DNA of 64,000 bases from Brachionus plicatilis (Eukaryota; Rotifera; Eurotatoria; Ploima; Brachionidae), in contig QEOQ01000207.1 of assembly GCA_010279815.1 (NCBI GenBank), positions 566,344 to 630,343 of the forward strand, written 5' to 3'. Below the pieces are notes generated by a model. That model did not search any database. It saw only the letters and a list, made by a program, of their open reading frames with translations, and had not been told where the DNA came from. The position numbers and the translations under genes are program-made. Numbering within the stretch: the first letter of the stretch is position 1; every line of letters begins with the position of its first letter. This document shows positions 44,940-55,678 of the stretch, one piece after another.

Positions 44940-46204
44940 CGAAATTCAGCATCAAAGACAAATGTTTCTAAGCTGAATTAAGTTGTCTTTGACCAAAAAT
45001 CTAGATGTATCGATTGGATCAAAATGGTTGCTTTAAAAATTAAAAATTTTTTGGTAACCAGAATTAAAAATTGAAAAAAGCCAGATAATTTGCTAAAAAT
45101 CGAATTTTTTTTAGTTGGCTAAATAATACCAAAGTAAAATAAAAATTTTCTATATCATAATTTTTAATTAAAGAAATTAAAAAAAAAAATTTGATGTTAT
45201 TTAATTTTAAAAGATTTTGTGACAAGCAAAAATTAATTAAGGTTTCAACATGTCACAAATTTCGAAAAGGACTAATAACAACATTTTTATAAAATAATAC
45301 AAAACTTTTTAAAATACTAAAATTAAGTTTAAACTTTCAGCTTTTGAAATTGATTTTTGACCTTAGATATACAAAATATAAGTAATGTAACGGGTATCCA
45401 AAATTTTAAATTAAAAAAAAAATATGAAAGGAATGTTTGCTTCTGATGAAATTTAACACAGAAATAGAATGATTAAATATATATATAATATATTTGAAAT
45501 TTCGTCGATCTGACAACCAGTTCAAAAGGAATCCTGGTGACCTTGAATCCCAGTCAACCCTTAAAATGTCCCCGAGGTTTTCATTTTTTACCTTTATAGT
45601 TTTATATGAGTGGAAAGAAAATTGTATCAGCTCTCTAATGCCACTAAGGTCTTATTTTTTCGATGCTCTGTTCAAAAGATATTGTCAAATACATCCAAAA
45701 ATCGATAAAATTATATTTAGTTCAAAAAAAAAGGTTTTTGTGTATAAAATGTAATTTCTTTTGAGTAGAATGATATTTTATTACCAAATTTTGTATGATT
45801 ATAGTAAATACTCAATTTTACACAAAAAACCAGTTTACATTACATTGTTTCTATTTGAATGTGAAATTTTTTAAAAATTATCTTATTTTTTTTAAATAAT
45901 TTTTTAGCTTAATTAAAAAAATATTTTATTTTTAAGTTTTTTAAATATATATTTATTTTAAATATTAAAAAAATGAATCAAAATTTTATTTATTTATTTT
46001 TTCTCTTCTTTTAATTATTAATATATTTATGTAATTTTTTTTATCTGTAATATTTAAATTTTTACTTCTCCTTAAAGGAGGTTAATTCATCAATAAATAA
46101 ATAAACTTTATGAGTTTTAAAATTTTTTATAAAAGATGACGGTGAATCAAGGTTAAACCATTGAGAATATTAAATTGGCGTTAGAAATTCTAATAAAATG
46201 TTTA
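44940..46204. other. Intergenic region with an unidentified ORF and a retro tail
   Basis: An 86-codon plus-strand frame (45494-45754) includes MSPRFSFFTFIVLYEWKENC; I do not recognise it and no splice or promoter context supports it. At 46068-46106, CTCCTTAAAGGAG precedes TTAATTCATC and (AATA)n, a retrotransposon-type tail. The rest is AT-rich. Confidence 0.35.
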
Positions 46205-47195
46205 AGTTTATTTTTTTTGTTATTTTCATAGACGATTTGTCCGAATCTTTAAATAGTGAAACAAAAGTATATGCTGATGATATGAAAATTTTAGCAGCTG
46301 TTAACCAACTAAATGATAACTTATCTTTACAGCGCAGTACATATACTGTTTCAAGCTGGGCGATTACATGAGCGACTGATTTAAACGTAGAAAAGTGTAA
46401 AGTTATGCATATTGGTAATAAAAATCCTCAGTTTGACTACACAATTTTTAATAAACATGGAATAGAATCATTATATAAAACAAAATTGGAAAAAGATTTG
46501 GGTGTGTTTTTTCAAAATGATCTAAAATGGGGTGCACATGTTAACTACTCTTCTGGCAGAGCAAGAATAAGATTTTGGGAATGATTTGGAAAAATTTTAA
46601 ATTTTTGGACGCCAATGTAGTTAAGTTATTGTATACCTCATTGGTAAGACCTCTTATTGAATATGGAGTTAGTGTTTGGAATCCATACCTGAAAGAAGAT
46701 AAGAAGGAATTAGAAAGAGTACAACGTAGAGCTACGAAGTTGATTCCAGCCTTTAAGAATCTTGAGTATAAAGAAAGATTGAATAGAATAAAACTTACCA
46801 CTTTCGATACGAGAAGAAGAAGAGGCGATTTGATTCAGTTTTTTAAAATTGTAAACAGTCTAGAAACTGTTAAATTGGCAAGTGAAATCAGGTACGTTCA
46901 AAGAAATAATTATATTTTGAGGGATCATGCAAAGATGGTTACAAGAGAACTTATTAAAAATTGTCCATCACGGTTCAACTTTATCACAAACAGGGTTGCA
47001 AACGACTGGAACCGTTTACCAAAAAATGTTGTTGAAGCAAATTCATTAAATTCCTTCAAAGCAAGACTTGATGAATGGTTTATGGTACAAAATCTGGTGT
47101 GATTGCAAAGAACTGCCACAGTCTTACGGTTTAACTCGACTTGCTCGAGTTAAACCGTATTTTTACTACTACTACTACTTCTACTATATAGTCTT
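46205..47195 (+). mobile_element. CR1/L2-like non-LTR retrotransposon, 3' part
   Basis: FFVIFIDDLSESLNSETKVY followed by ADDMKIL gives the catalytic YADD block (about 46270). Then KCKVMHIGNKNP and KDLGVFFQNDLKWGAHVNY appear, interrupted by a TGA (46368) and a frameshift near 46568. The frame from 46575 to 47102 is intact: LYTSLVRPLIEYGVSVWNPY, RRATKLIPAFKNL and NCPSRFNFITNRVANDWNRL, followed by LP and FKARLDEW. The 3' end has a 14-bp-stem hairpin (47126-47158) and a (TAC)n microsatellite. Inactive and 5'-truncated. Confidence 0.85.
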
Positions 47196-47653
47196 ATTTA
47201 CTCTTTTTACATTTTTTACGATTTAAAAAATCGAAAAATTACTTTAAAGAGGTTACTCTATTATTTTCATTCAAATTTAACCAAAATTAAATTTTAAAGA
47301 TATTTAAAAATTATCAAAATAAGTGCACTATTTTGCCTTAATTAAAAAATCAATTTAAAAAAAAAGGAATTTATTTTAAAAGCTATTTTGATAAAAGTTT
47401 ATTAAACAGTTTTGTATAATAATATATATGTTTCTGCTCATTTTCAGCCATTTATTATTTATTTTAAAAAATGAAATTTAATCTAAAAAATATCTATGAA
47501 AAATAATCATCGTAAAAATTTTGATCTGTTGGATTTTTTTTGTTCTGTTTATCATTTAATGGCAAATTAAAATTCTTAAATAATTTGAGAAAAGATCTTT
47601 AAAAAAACATAAAAAATTAGTTAAATAATTATTTGGTTAAAATAAAAATTGTC
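47196..47653. other. AT-rich spacer
   Basis: No gene seen. It includes the 3' flank of the TSNAXIP1-domain gene. Confidence 0.4.
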
Positions 47654-49249
47654 TTACTCGACATTTTCATCAGCAAATTCGGTTTTATCTTGCTGGATTA
47701 AAAATTCTTTCAGATCATTTTCAGCTTCCTGCTCTTGCTTACGTAAAAATTTGTTTTGTTCATTTATTTTTTGCGTCTCAATCTAGAAAATATTTAAAAA
47801 TTTAATTTTAGAAAAACAAATTACAACAAAAAACCTCTATATCTTTAATGGTCTGATTTAGATTAGTGATAACAACTGATGGCACAAAATCACTTTTTAA
47901 CTTTTGACTTAAATTTTTTAAATCGTCTAATTTTTTCAAAATAGATTCTTTTGTGTATTCAATTTTTTCACATTTGCTCGGTTTTTTTATTATTTGCTTG
48001 CTTTTATTGGTATCCAGTGGTCTGGCTAAGTGAAAAATACTTAAAAAATGTGGTCACAAAAAACTTCGCCTAAATACCTTCGACATGATCTTGTATTTTT
48101 TCATTATAAAAATCTTCTTCCAGCTTAATTCGTTTTTCTAGTTGGTCATTGTAATCTGAGTATTTTTTGATTCCATCTTGGATACTCTCCAGTTCGGCAT
48201 CTAGCTGCTGAATTTGCTCTTTGTTAGCCAAGCGCTCTTCTCTGGTCTGTTCGAACAAATTGTTCATTTGGTAAAAATTTTCTGCTACCCTCGGATCTAT
48301 TTCAGCCGGATTTTTCATCAAATAAAACAAATAGTCGTCATATTCTGACTTAAAAAATAAAAAATAATATTATTTTTCAAAATTTTGCATCATCTTAAAG
48401 CTGAAATTTTAAATTTATATAAGAGGGTCAAAATTTTTTTAAATTTAATTCTAGTGGTATTTTTTTATCAATAAACTTTTGATTTTTTAATTTATATTTT
48501 AACATTCCTTGAGTCTCAAGTCGTTACTTTAATAAGAAATTATTTATTCTAATCTTATATAGATTTTTTTAAAGTGATAAAAAATTTACTTTAATTTTAG
48601 AAAATAAATCGCCAAAGATATCGGATTCTGTGGTAAGTTCGTGGAAAATTTGGCTGAATACATTCAGTCTCATCACTATCAATTTAGATTCTGAACAGTC
48701 TTTATCGTCAAACTCTTCCAATTCCTTTTAATAAAAATTAAAATAGAAATACTCAAGGTAATTATTTAACAAAACTTGAATCAATTTTTTTTCTAGATAG
48801 TTTGCCAAATTATTTGAATGAAGAACATTGCTTATTTTTAAATCTTCTGTTTGCAAAACATTTCGTTCATATTGTTGAATATTTTGGAATTTTTCCTCTT
48901 TGGTGGCACCTTTTGATGCATAGTTTTTTAAAATTTTCAGCGCTATTTCTTTATCACTGACCGGAAGTTGTTTGTTTGTATCTATACTTGGCAGCTTGAG
49001 GTCTTCGTATCTTTTGAGGGTTTTCAAAATTTTAAGGCTGGAATTAGCCTCGATAAAATCCTCCTGATCTGGCTCACTTTTGATATTGGGAAGCGAAGAC
49101 TTCCAAGTTTTGTGCGTTTTTTGCTCTGGAGGCTTCCATAAATGGTTTTCGTTAAGATGCCCACTTGTGTATGTCTTAATATCAAAGCTTTGCTCGTTCA
49201 GTATACGATCAGATATTTTATTCAATAAATTTTTAGATTCACTGGTCAT
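47654..49249 (-). CDS. TSNAXIP1_N-domain coiled-coil protein (5 exons, 399 aa)
   Basis: Exons: 49249-48776, 48724-48590, 48348-48078, 48025-47835, 47782-47654. All introns are GT-AG, four are 51-52 nt except the 241-nt intron 2, and the phases join cleanly. A disordered N terminus is followed by a block LEKKLIQELEEFDDKDCSES, then LIVMRLNVFSQIFHELTTES, FGDLFSKIKSEYDDYLFYLM, which resembles the translin-associated-factor-X-interacting N-terminal domain of TSNAXIP1 and C6orf118 ('R--VF--VF----E-S--FG--L--IK-EYD-YL'). The remainder is coiled coil (about 220-399). Family members are linked to sperm and motile cilia; the exact role is unknown. The X-box-like site 74 bp upstream supports a ciliary role. 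Head-to-head with EXOSC3. Which of the two human relatives is the orthologue cannot be decided here. Confidence 0.75.
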
Positions 49250-49580
49250 TATTTATTCTCATTAAAAAGTTCTTAAATTATTCAAAAAATAAGTTTAAAT
49301 TAAAAAAAATTAGCAAATAGCTATTTCCATGGCAACGAAAGAAATCAAACTAATTTAATTTAGTGTAATGTTGTTTAAATTAGATATTTCCTGGTTTTGA
49401 ATAATTTTTATTTTTTTTTACTTTTTATTTTAAAATCTTAAAATTTGTCATTTTGTATTTTTTTATATTTTTTTTCAAAAAGTTAAGATAATTTTTAGTC
49501 TATGCTATTTTTGTATACAAATAGAATGTGAGAAAAAAAAATGTTAAAATTTTTTATTTAAAATTTGAATTTGTTTAAAA
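49250..49580. promoter_or_regulatory. Shared 331-bp divergent promoter region
   Basis: Start codons of the TSNAXIP1-domain gene (49249, minus) and EXOSC3 (49581, plus) lie only 331 bp apart, so this interval must hold both promoters and 5' UTRs. No TATA can be singled out in the AT-rich sequence. Confidence 0.6.
49323..49336 (-). promoter_or_regulatory. Putative RFX X-box
   Basis: The minus strand reads GTTGCCATGGAAAT, 13 of 14 positions of RYYNYYATRRNRAC, 74 bp upstream of the ATG of the TSNAXIP1-domain gene. It is a GC-richer island in AT-rich surroundings, so a chance match is less likely. Confidence 0.65.
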
Positions 49581-50328
49581 ATGATACCAAGTTTGAAAAT
49601 TTTGCCAGGCGACGAAATCGAAATAAAGCGCAAAGATGGCAAAGAGATAGTAATTGGTCCCGGTTTGAGAAAAGATAATCAAAACAGCATAGTGTCAATG
49701 AAATGTGGAGTCCTGAAAAAAAAGGAGAATTTTTTTTGGCTCGAGTCTCATCAAAAAAGAGTAATTAGGGTTAAAATTTTTTATTTTTGAATTTGTATTT
49801 TATTTCTAGTATATTCCGGCTAGGAATGAATATGTTATCGGAATAGCGGTTTCCAAATCAGCAGAAACTATCAAAGTAGACATTGGGTCTAGCGAATATG
49901 CTTCATTGTCATTCCTTGCATTTGAAAACGCCACCAAACGCAACAAACCCAATGTTGAAATAGGAGATTTGCTTTATTGTAGAGTGCTGACTGGGAATAA
50001 GGACATGGAGCCAGAGTTGGTTTGCATTGATGCAAATGGAAAGTCTAATGGACTCGGAGTGCTCAAAGATGGTTTTATGTTTAAGGTGGATCTAGAGCTT
50101 GCCAGAAGACTCTTGGCCGGATCGAACCAGCTTTTGAGACAATTAAGCAAGCATGTGCCCCCATTTGAGATCACAATCGGATTAAATGGAAGAATTTGGA
50201 TAAAAACAAATAGTTGTAAGCAAACTGTTTTTTTGGTTGAAGCTATTAATCAGTATGCTGCCATTGCTGATTTGGAAACAGAAAATTTTATAAAAAATTT
50301 GTTAAAAAAAGACAATTTGTTGGAATAA
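49581..50328 (+). CDS. EXOSC3: Exosome complex component RRP40 / EXOSC3 (2 exons, 232 aa)
   Basis: RNA-binding cap subunit of the RNA exosome (3'-5' RNA processing and decay, nucleus and cytoplasm). Exons are 49581-49760 and 49810-50328 with a 49-nt GT-AG intron and a phase-0 join giving WLESHQKRYIPARNEYVIGI. An N-terminal GPGLR block is followed by the S1 domain (VIGIAVSKSAETIKVDIGSS to MEPELVCIDANGKSNGLGVL) and a KH domain with the family motif GLNGRIWIK (about 200-208). Length is near that of yeast Rrp40 (240) and human (275). The stop codon and a poly(A) signal overlap (GAATAAATA). Starts 331 bp from the divergent TSNAXIP1-domain gene. Confidence 0.93.
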
Positions 50329-51753
50329 ATATTTAAAAAAAATTAATTATTATTAGTAAAAAATTATGATTGTGTTTACTCGTACATTTTTTCTTTTTTA
50401 TTTAGAATTAAATAAAGAAAATAATTTGAAAATAGAAAAAATAATAATAATAAACACAAAGAGGCTTTTAGAGTTTTTGATTAATTTTAAAAAATTTTCA
50501 ATTTTACGCATCGATTAATCAAGGTATTAATAGAATGTTTTCTGTTTTTTTTTTTCTTTAGATTTTAAAAGCATGCTTTGTTGAAAATGTTTAGCTTACG
50601 GTAAAATCTAGCTGAAAAATGAACAATTTTTGATTAAGAGCAAATTATTTGGACAAATATAAAAAATTAATTAAGATGCTGTATGATTTATTGATTTAGA
50701 TTTTTTGGTGACAACAAAATAAAGCAACAGAATAAAAATTTTATTTAAAAATCAATTAGGAATTTGTTCTTTATTTTTTGAATTAGAAAAGTAATTTTTT
50801 GTTTTTTATTTACGATGATTTATAAACCAAATAAATCATCCTTTTTTAATTTACAATAGCTTTAAAATTTTAAAATATTCAAGAATTATTTGTTCAAAAT
50901 TGTTAAGTTTAAGATCAGTTTTCTAATAAAACACTTGATATTTAGATCCAAGGGATTATCATATATCATGAATTAATTTTAAAGGAACTTAGAAACACAA
51001 AACAAAGATAATAAAAAACAATTTTGTTATCTTTATGCTGATTTTTACGGCTAATTAATTAGAATAGAATTTTGAATTACTAAATATGTTCAATATATGA
51101 TATAGAGATAAAAGTAAATGATCTTTACTAAATATGAAAATTAAAATATTCAAATCATGAAGTCAGTTTTATATCTTTTAGCTCGAAAGGTAATTTAATT
51201 GAAATAAATCTTACAAAGTATACGGCTTTTTTTAATTACCTCTGAATAAATATCAAAGACATAAATTAAATTTGTTCGAGAAAGTTCAAATTAAAAAAAA
51301 AACACCCAGTCAATTTGGCACGACCGGGTGATCTTTACATTGAAAACTATTTTGAATCTTGATTCCCGGTTTCTGATATCGTTCTGCAATCCGGAAACAA
51401 AACTTTATTTAGTATTTTTATGTAAAGCAATTATTTTAATTGAAAATTTTATTTTTATAAAATTTATTAATTATAAAGGAAAACAAATTTTTTTTCTACA
51501 AATTTTAGATTTTAAATTCAAAATAAAAATGGTTTAAAATTTATTCTCTTTATTTTTTTTTTTTTTTTTTTCTAATTGAATAATAAATTCTATTATCGTG
51601 AATTAAAAAAATTTCGTTCTTTATTAATTCTATCTTGAAAAAAAATATTCAATAAAAAAATTTTATATTTTATATAAAGTATTACATTAAATTAAAATTT
51701 AATATTAATGGTCAATTTAAAAAAAAAATTTATATAATAATTAATTTTTTATA
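50329..51753. other. AT-rich intergenic region
   Basis: No gene seen. An imperfect hairpin CACCCAGTC/GACCGGGTG lies at about 51304-51331. The open frame 51328-51537 is low-complexity. Confidence 0.4.
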
Positions 51754-51801
51754 TTAAAATGGGAAACGACCGTGTTCGTAGACACTTGTTTTTTCTTCAG
51801 G
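51754..51801 (-). CDS. Possible terminal exon (16 codons) of an unseen minus-strand gene
   Basis: After a good acceptor (TTAATTATTTTTAG) the minus strand reads PEEKTSVYEHGRFPF and a stop, with less AT-biased codons than the surroundings. It looks like the last exon of a small protein, but no upstream exon is identified between 51802 and 54255. It could also be chance. Confidence 0.25.
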   Translation of the reverse strand, partial: PEEKTSVYEHGRFPF

Positions 51802-52335
51802 CTAAAAATAATTAAATAAATTAAAATTGAATTTTTATAATATTATTCTAAATATTTACAAAAATAAATAAATATTTAATTTCGAAAAAAATTGAAAAAA
51901 GTATCATAATAAAGCTTAAGAGTTATATTGACGCTTTAAAATAAAAATAAAAAACAATAGATTAAAATTTTATTTTAAACCAATTATGTAAATTAAGAAT
52001 GAAATCATTAAAAAGATTAGTTTTTAGTTTCAAAAATAATTAATTAATGTATTTTCTTTATATTAATCTTTTTTATCTTCAATATCATAAAATTCAAAAT
52101 ATATTGACGGATCATGATCCTTTAAATTAAGATACATAGATACAGAATCTGTCTTTCAATATGAGCTAAAATTATTTTATATTAAAAATATGCTGATTTA
52201 AATTTTACTTATTTTTTTAAATTTCAAGTCTAATTTTGTTAAAAAATCGCTAAGAAAATTTTTGAATTTCTCTTTTATTTTAAATTTTATTACTACATGA
52301 TCCATAAATTTTTTCTTATTTTAATTAGAGATAAA
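51802..52335. other. AT-rich spacer
   Basis: No feature seen. Confidence 0.4.
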
Positions 52336-52827
52336 TGGTTCCCCACAAACAAAAAACTTTTTAACACAAATCGCTACCAAAAAAAATTTTTTTGTGCCGA
52401 ATTCAAAAAAAAATAATTTTTACATTTTTAACCAAATAACTGGTAAACACAATTTTTTTTTGGTAAAAAAAAATATCGATAAATTTGCAATATTTTTTAT
52501 TCAAATAGTGTTTATAAGATTAAATTTTAAATTAATAAAAAATTAAATTAAAATCTATTTTAATCTATTCAATGAATTGTCATTGTTTTAAATTTTTTGT
52601 TTTTTTTTGCATTTTATAATCTCAAAAAATCTGAAATTTTTTATTGCGTAAAATCACAGGCATTTTATTAACTAAAATATTTAGTGAAAGTTTTTGATAG
52701 ATAATAAAATAATTTGTTCCAAGAGGTTTTTATATTTGTTTAGGGCATTTTTTGTCTTAGTCAGTAATTTTTCTTTGTGGCGAAAAGCTTTGATTTTTGG
52801 GTGACAGTTTTTTGCTTGTGGGGACCA
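52336..52827. mobile_element. MITE-like 492-bp element with TGGT..CCCCACAA ends
   Basis: The left end TGGTTCCCCACAAACAAAAA and the inverse of the right end TGGTCCCCACAAGCAAAAAA align with few differences, and both continue with ACT. The interior is AT-rich, without an ORF. The left half is related to 2690-2860 in inverse orientation, so the family is dispersed. No convincing target duplication. Confidence 0.6.
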
Positions 52828-54255
52828 GGTAGACCGCTTTTTTAATTATAAATTAATTTTAATAAATAGTAAAAATATTCAAATTCAACTGAAAATTTTA
52901 TTCAATCAAAAGCAAACAAAAGTTAAAATAGGTAAAAATTTTATTTGCAAAAGAGATCAGCGGTGTTGATTGAGATCTTAAAAGTTAAAGATTTAAAAAG
53001 CAGCCCTGGGCATTAACAGTGCTCTATTGTTACGAAACAACCAAATGATCAAATGAGCCAAAGTCCACTAATTCCTCAAGTTAATCGGATTAGGGCCCAT
53101 TAGTGACTGGCGAAAGAAATTAAACAGAAACAAAAGGTAGCAGAATGGTGCGGAATTCCTGCGGGCACAATATCAATAAGTCAAAGCAAAGATGTTTTGT
53201 TTAAAGATAAGAGCTTTAGAGACTGCGCTCATTTCATGCAATTAAATGGAGCTGGTCTCAGAGCAATTTGGGCTTAATTGTCGTCTGCCGTCACTAACAA
53301 AGAAATAAAACAATTTAATTAAGCACAGGTCCGCCTAGGTTTGAGGCCAATCTCGACGGATTCGACTCACTTCTAACTCTCATAGATCATTAGCCAACAT
53401 GAGCATGAAATTAATTTGAATTTAAAATTTGGCAACTTGTTACAACTTGATACTAAATCAACTCCGGATCGATTTGTAATCGATCGTGTCTAATTTATTC
53501 ATTTAGGGGCCGGTTGTTGTTTCTAAATTTGTCATGAATAAGCATCAATCTACTAGGATATCTTTCAGAGTGACATTTATTTGCTATTTATTTAAATAAA
53601 TTGCCACGCTTCTAAATAAAAAAATTCCAACTTTGGATAAAAGGTAAATATCTGATTAAATTAGAATGAGAGTTTATTAGAATTTGTGTGAAGTGAGCCG
53701 GCACGTGTCGCCGATTCATTCTTTGACACGTACTGCAAGAAGAGATAATCAAATTTGACTAGGAGTGGAAAAAAATGCTGTAAAAAAGAACACCTTTTTT
53801 TATTTTTTTATTTTTTGGTCAGGAAGAAGGTATTTTAATTAAAATACTAAGTAAATAGGAACTGGACGTTTGATCTCTAATCTTTGCTTTGATTGAGTCA
53901 GATGTTGTTTTGTGGCTGAGATAGCTTTGTTTGCCTTTGAATGGTTGTGTCGAATGGTCTCTTAGTAATGATTATCAAAGCTTTGCTGTTTGCTCGACGC
54001 GGAGCAGTTAAAACAGATTTGTCAACTTGAGAGATTATGATGGTCTTGAATATCCATTACGGCAAATACTCCAAACGGATTTTGTCAACAAATTTGTATA
54101 CTTAAACTCTATTATTATTAATACAATAAATATTGAATAAGAAAAAAAACCATCTGCAATAATTACTAAATTTATTTCTATCACCTTTGTTTTATTTACA
54201 ATTTAAATATTAATTTCGATTGCATAATCCCGACCATCTTACAATGTTTGCCATA
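52828..54255. other. Noncoding region with a more complex, less AT-rich block
   Basis: No gene seen. About 52970-53780 has clearly higher sequence complexity than its flanks (GCGGAATTCCTGCGGGCAC; CACAGGTCCGCCTAGGT) with no long frame. It could be a cis-regulatory block or an unrecognised RNA gene. Confidence 0.35.
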
Positions 54256-54659
54256 NNNNNNNNNNNNNNNNNNNNNNNNNNNNNNNNNNNNNNNNNNNNN
54301 NNNNNNNNNNNNNNNNNNNNNNNNNNNNNNNNNNNNNNNNNNNNNNNNNNNNNNNNNNNNNNNNNNNNNNNNNNNNNNNNNNNNNNNNNNNNNNNNNNNN
54401 NNNNNNNNNNNNNNNNNNNNNNNNNNNNNNNNNNNNNNNNNNNNNNNNNNNNNNNNNNNNNNNNNNNNNNNNNNNNNNNNNNNNNNNNNNNNNNNNNNNN
54501 NNNNNNNNNNNNNNNNNNNNNNNNNNNNNNNNNNNNNNNNNNNNNNNNNNNNNNNNNNNNNNNNNNNNNNNNNNNNNNNNNNNNNNNNNNNNNNNNNNNN
54601 NNNNNNNNNNNNNNNNNNNNNNNNNNNNNNNNNNNNNNNNNNNNNNNNNNNNNNNNNNN
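54256..54659. other. Assembly gap (404 N)
   Basis: Run of N. Open frames reported across it have no meaning. Confidence 0.99.
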
Positions 54660-55678
54660 ATTAATATTTTTTCTCTCTTTGTTGAGGTAATTTGATTTAG
54701 GTTCAAGTAATTTTTCCGGTATAGGTTGTGATACCGTCAATAAATTTTATATATTATTTTACCAGGAGCTTAAATATTTGATTATTCTTTTTTCTGAAAA
54801 TTAAGCAAGATAAATTTATTTTATTTAAAAAAATTAATTTTTTTTTAAATTATTTTTATTTGTAAAAATTTTGCTTTCTCAACCCATAATGCTTATTTTT
54901 TTTATTTATTTATTTCAATGAACGCCTTGAAGGCGATGTAAAGTTATAAGATCAAAAAAAGAAAATATAATAAAGTTTGTTTTATTTTCTCCATTTTTTG
55001 TCTATTGTTATTATAACAGTTTTAAATTGAATTAATTTTAAATTAATATAAATTTGATCATTTAGTTGAAAGACGGTGGTAAGTTTTAAAATAAGACATA
55101 TTTCTAATATCTAAAATATTTATAAGGATGGAAATAAATTTAGATGGAAAAATAAAAGAAAAAAATTCATATGAATGATATTTTGATGCTCATATTACAC
55201 AGCTCGAACAAAACATTACAAAATTACTTTTTTGTTAATTTTTTTAATACCTTAATATGATTAATTTTACTAGCATTTAATTTAATTTAATTTTTTAATT
55301 TTTCATCCTTTGCAAATAAATAATTTAAAAAATATTTTTATATAAATTATTCTTAATCAGCTTAATAATTTTGAAAAGAAAAATTAATTTACCATTAAAT
55401 GAATTTTCTAGTTAATGTTTCAGTTGAAATGCCTTTCTGGCCTTTCTTAACTATTTATCTGCCTTCGTTTTATATTCTTATTTTTTTTAAAAAAATAATA
55501 AAAAAAAAGACTCAAATTAATTTTTCTATTTTTTATTGTTCAATTATTTTATTCAATCGCTCGGCTGAAAAGAACTTTAATTCATTCTGAGTTGCTAGCG
55601 TTTTTTAACTAAAAAATAAATAAATTTGAAATTTTATTTGCTTAAAGAATAAAAATGTTTTAAATAATATTTTTTTTT
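54660..55678 (-). repeat. AT-rich region with a retrotransposon tail at 54899-54935
   Basis: On the minus strand CGCCTTCAAGGCG is followed by TTCATTGAAATAAATAAATA, the same arrangement as CTCCTTAAAGGAG with TTAATTCATC and (AATA)n at 46068. No gene is seen in the remainder. Confidence 0.5.

Noticed and set aside
54210..54740. ORFs across the N run
   Set aside because: They consist almost wholly of unknown bases; the same applies to the frame at 16539-16790.
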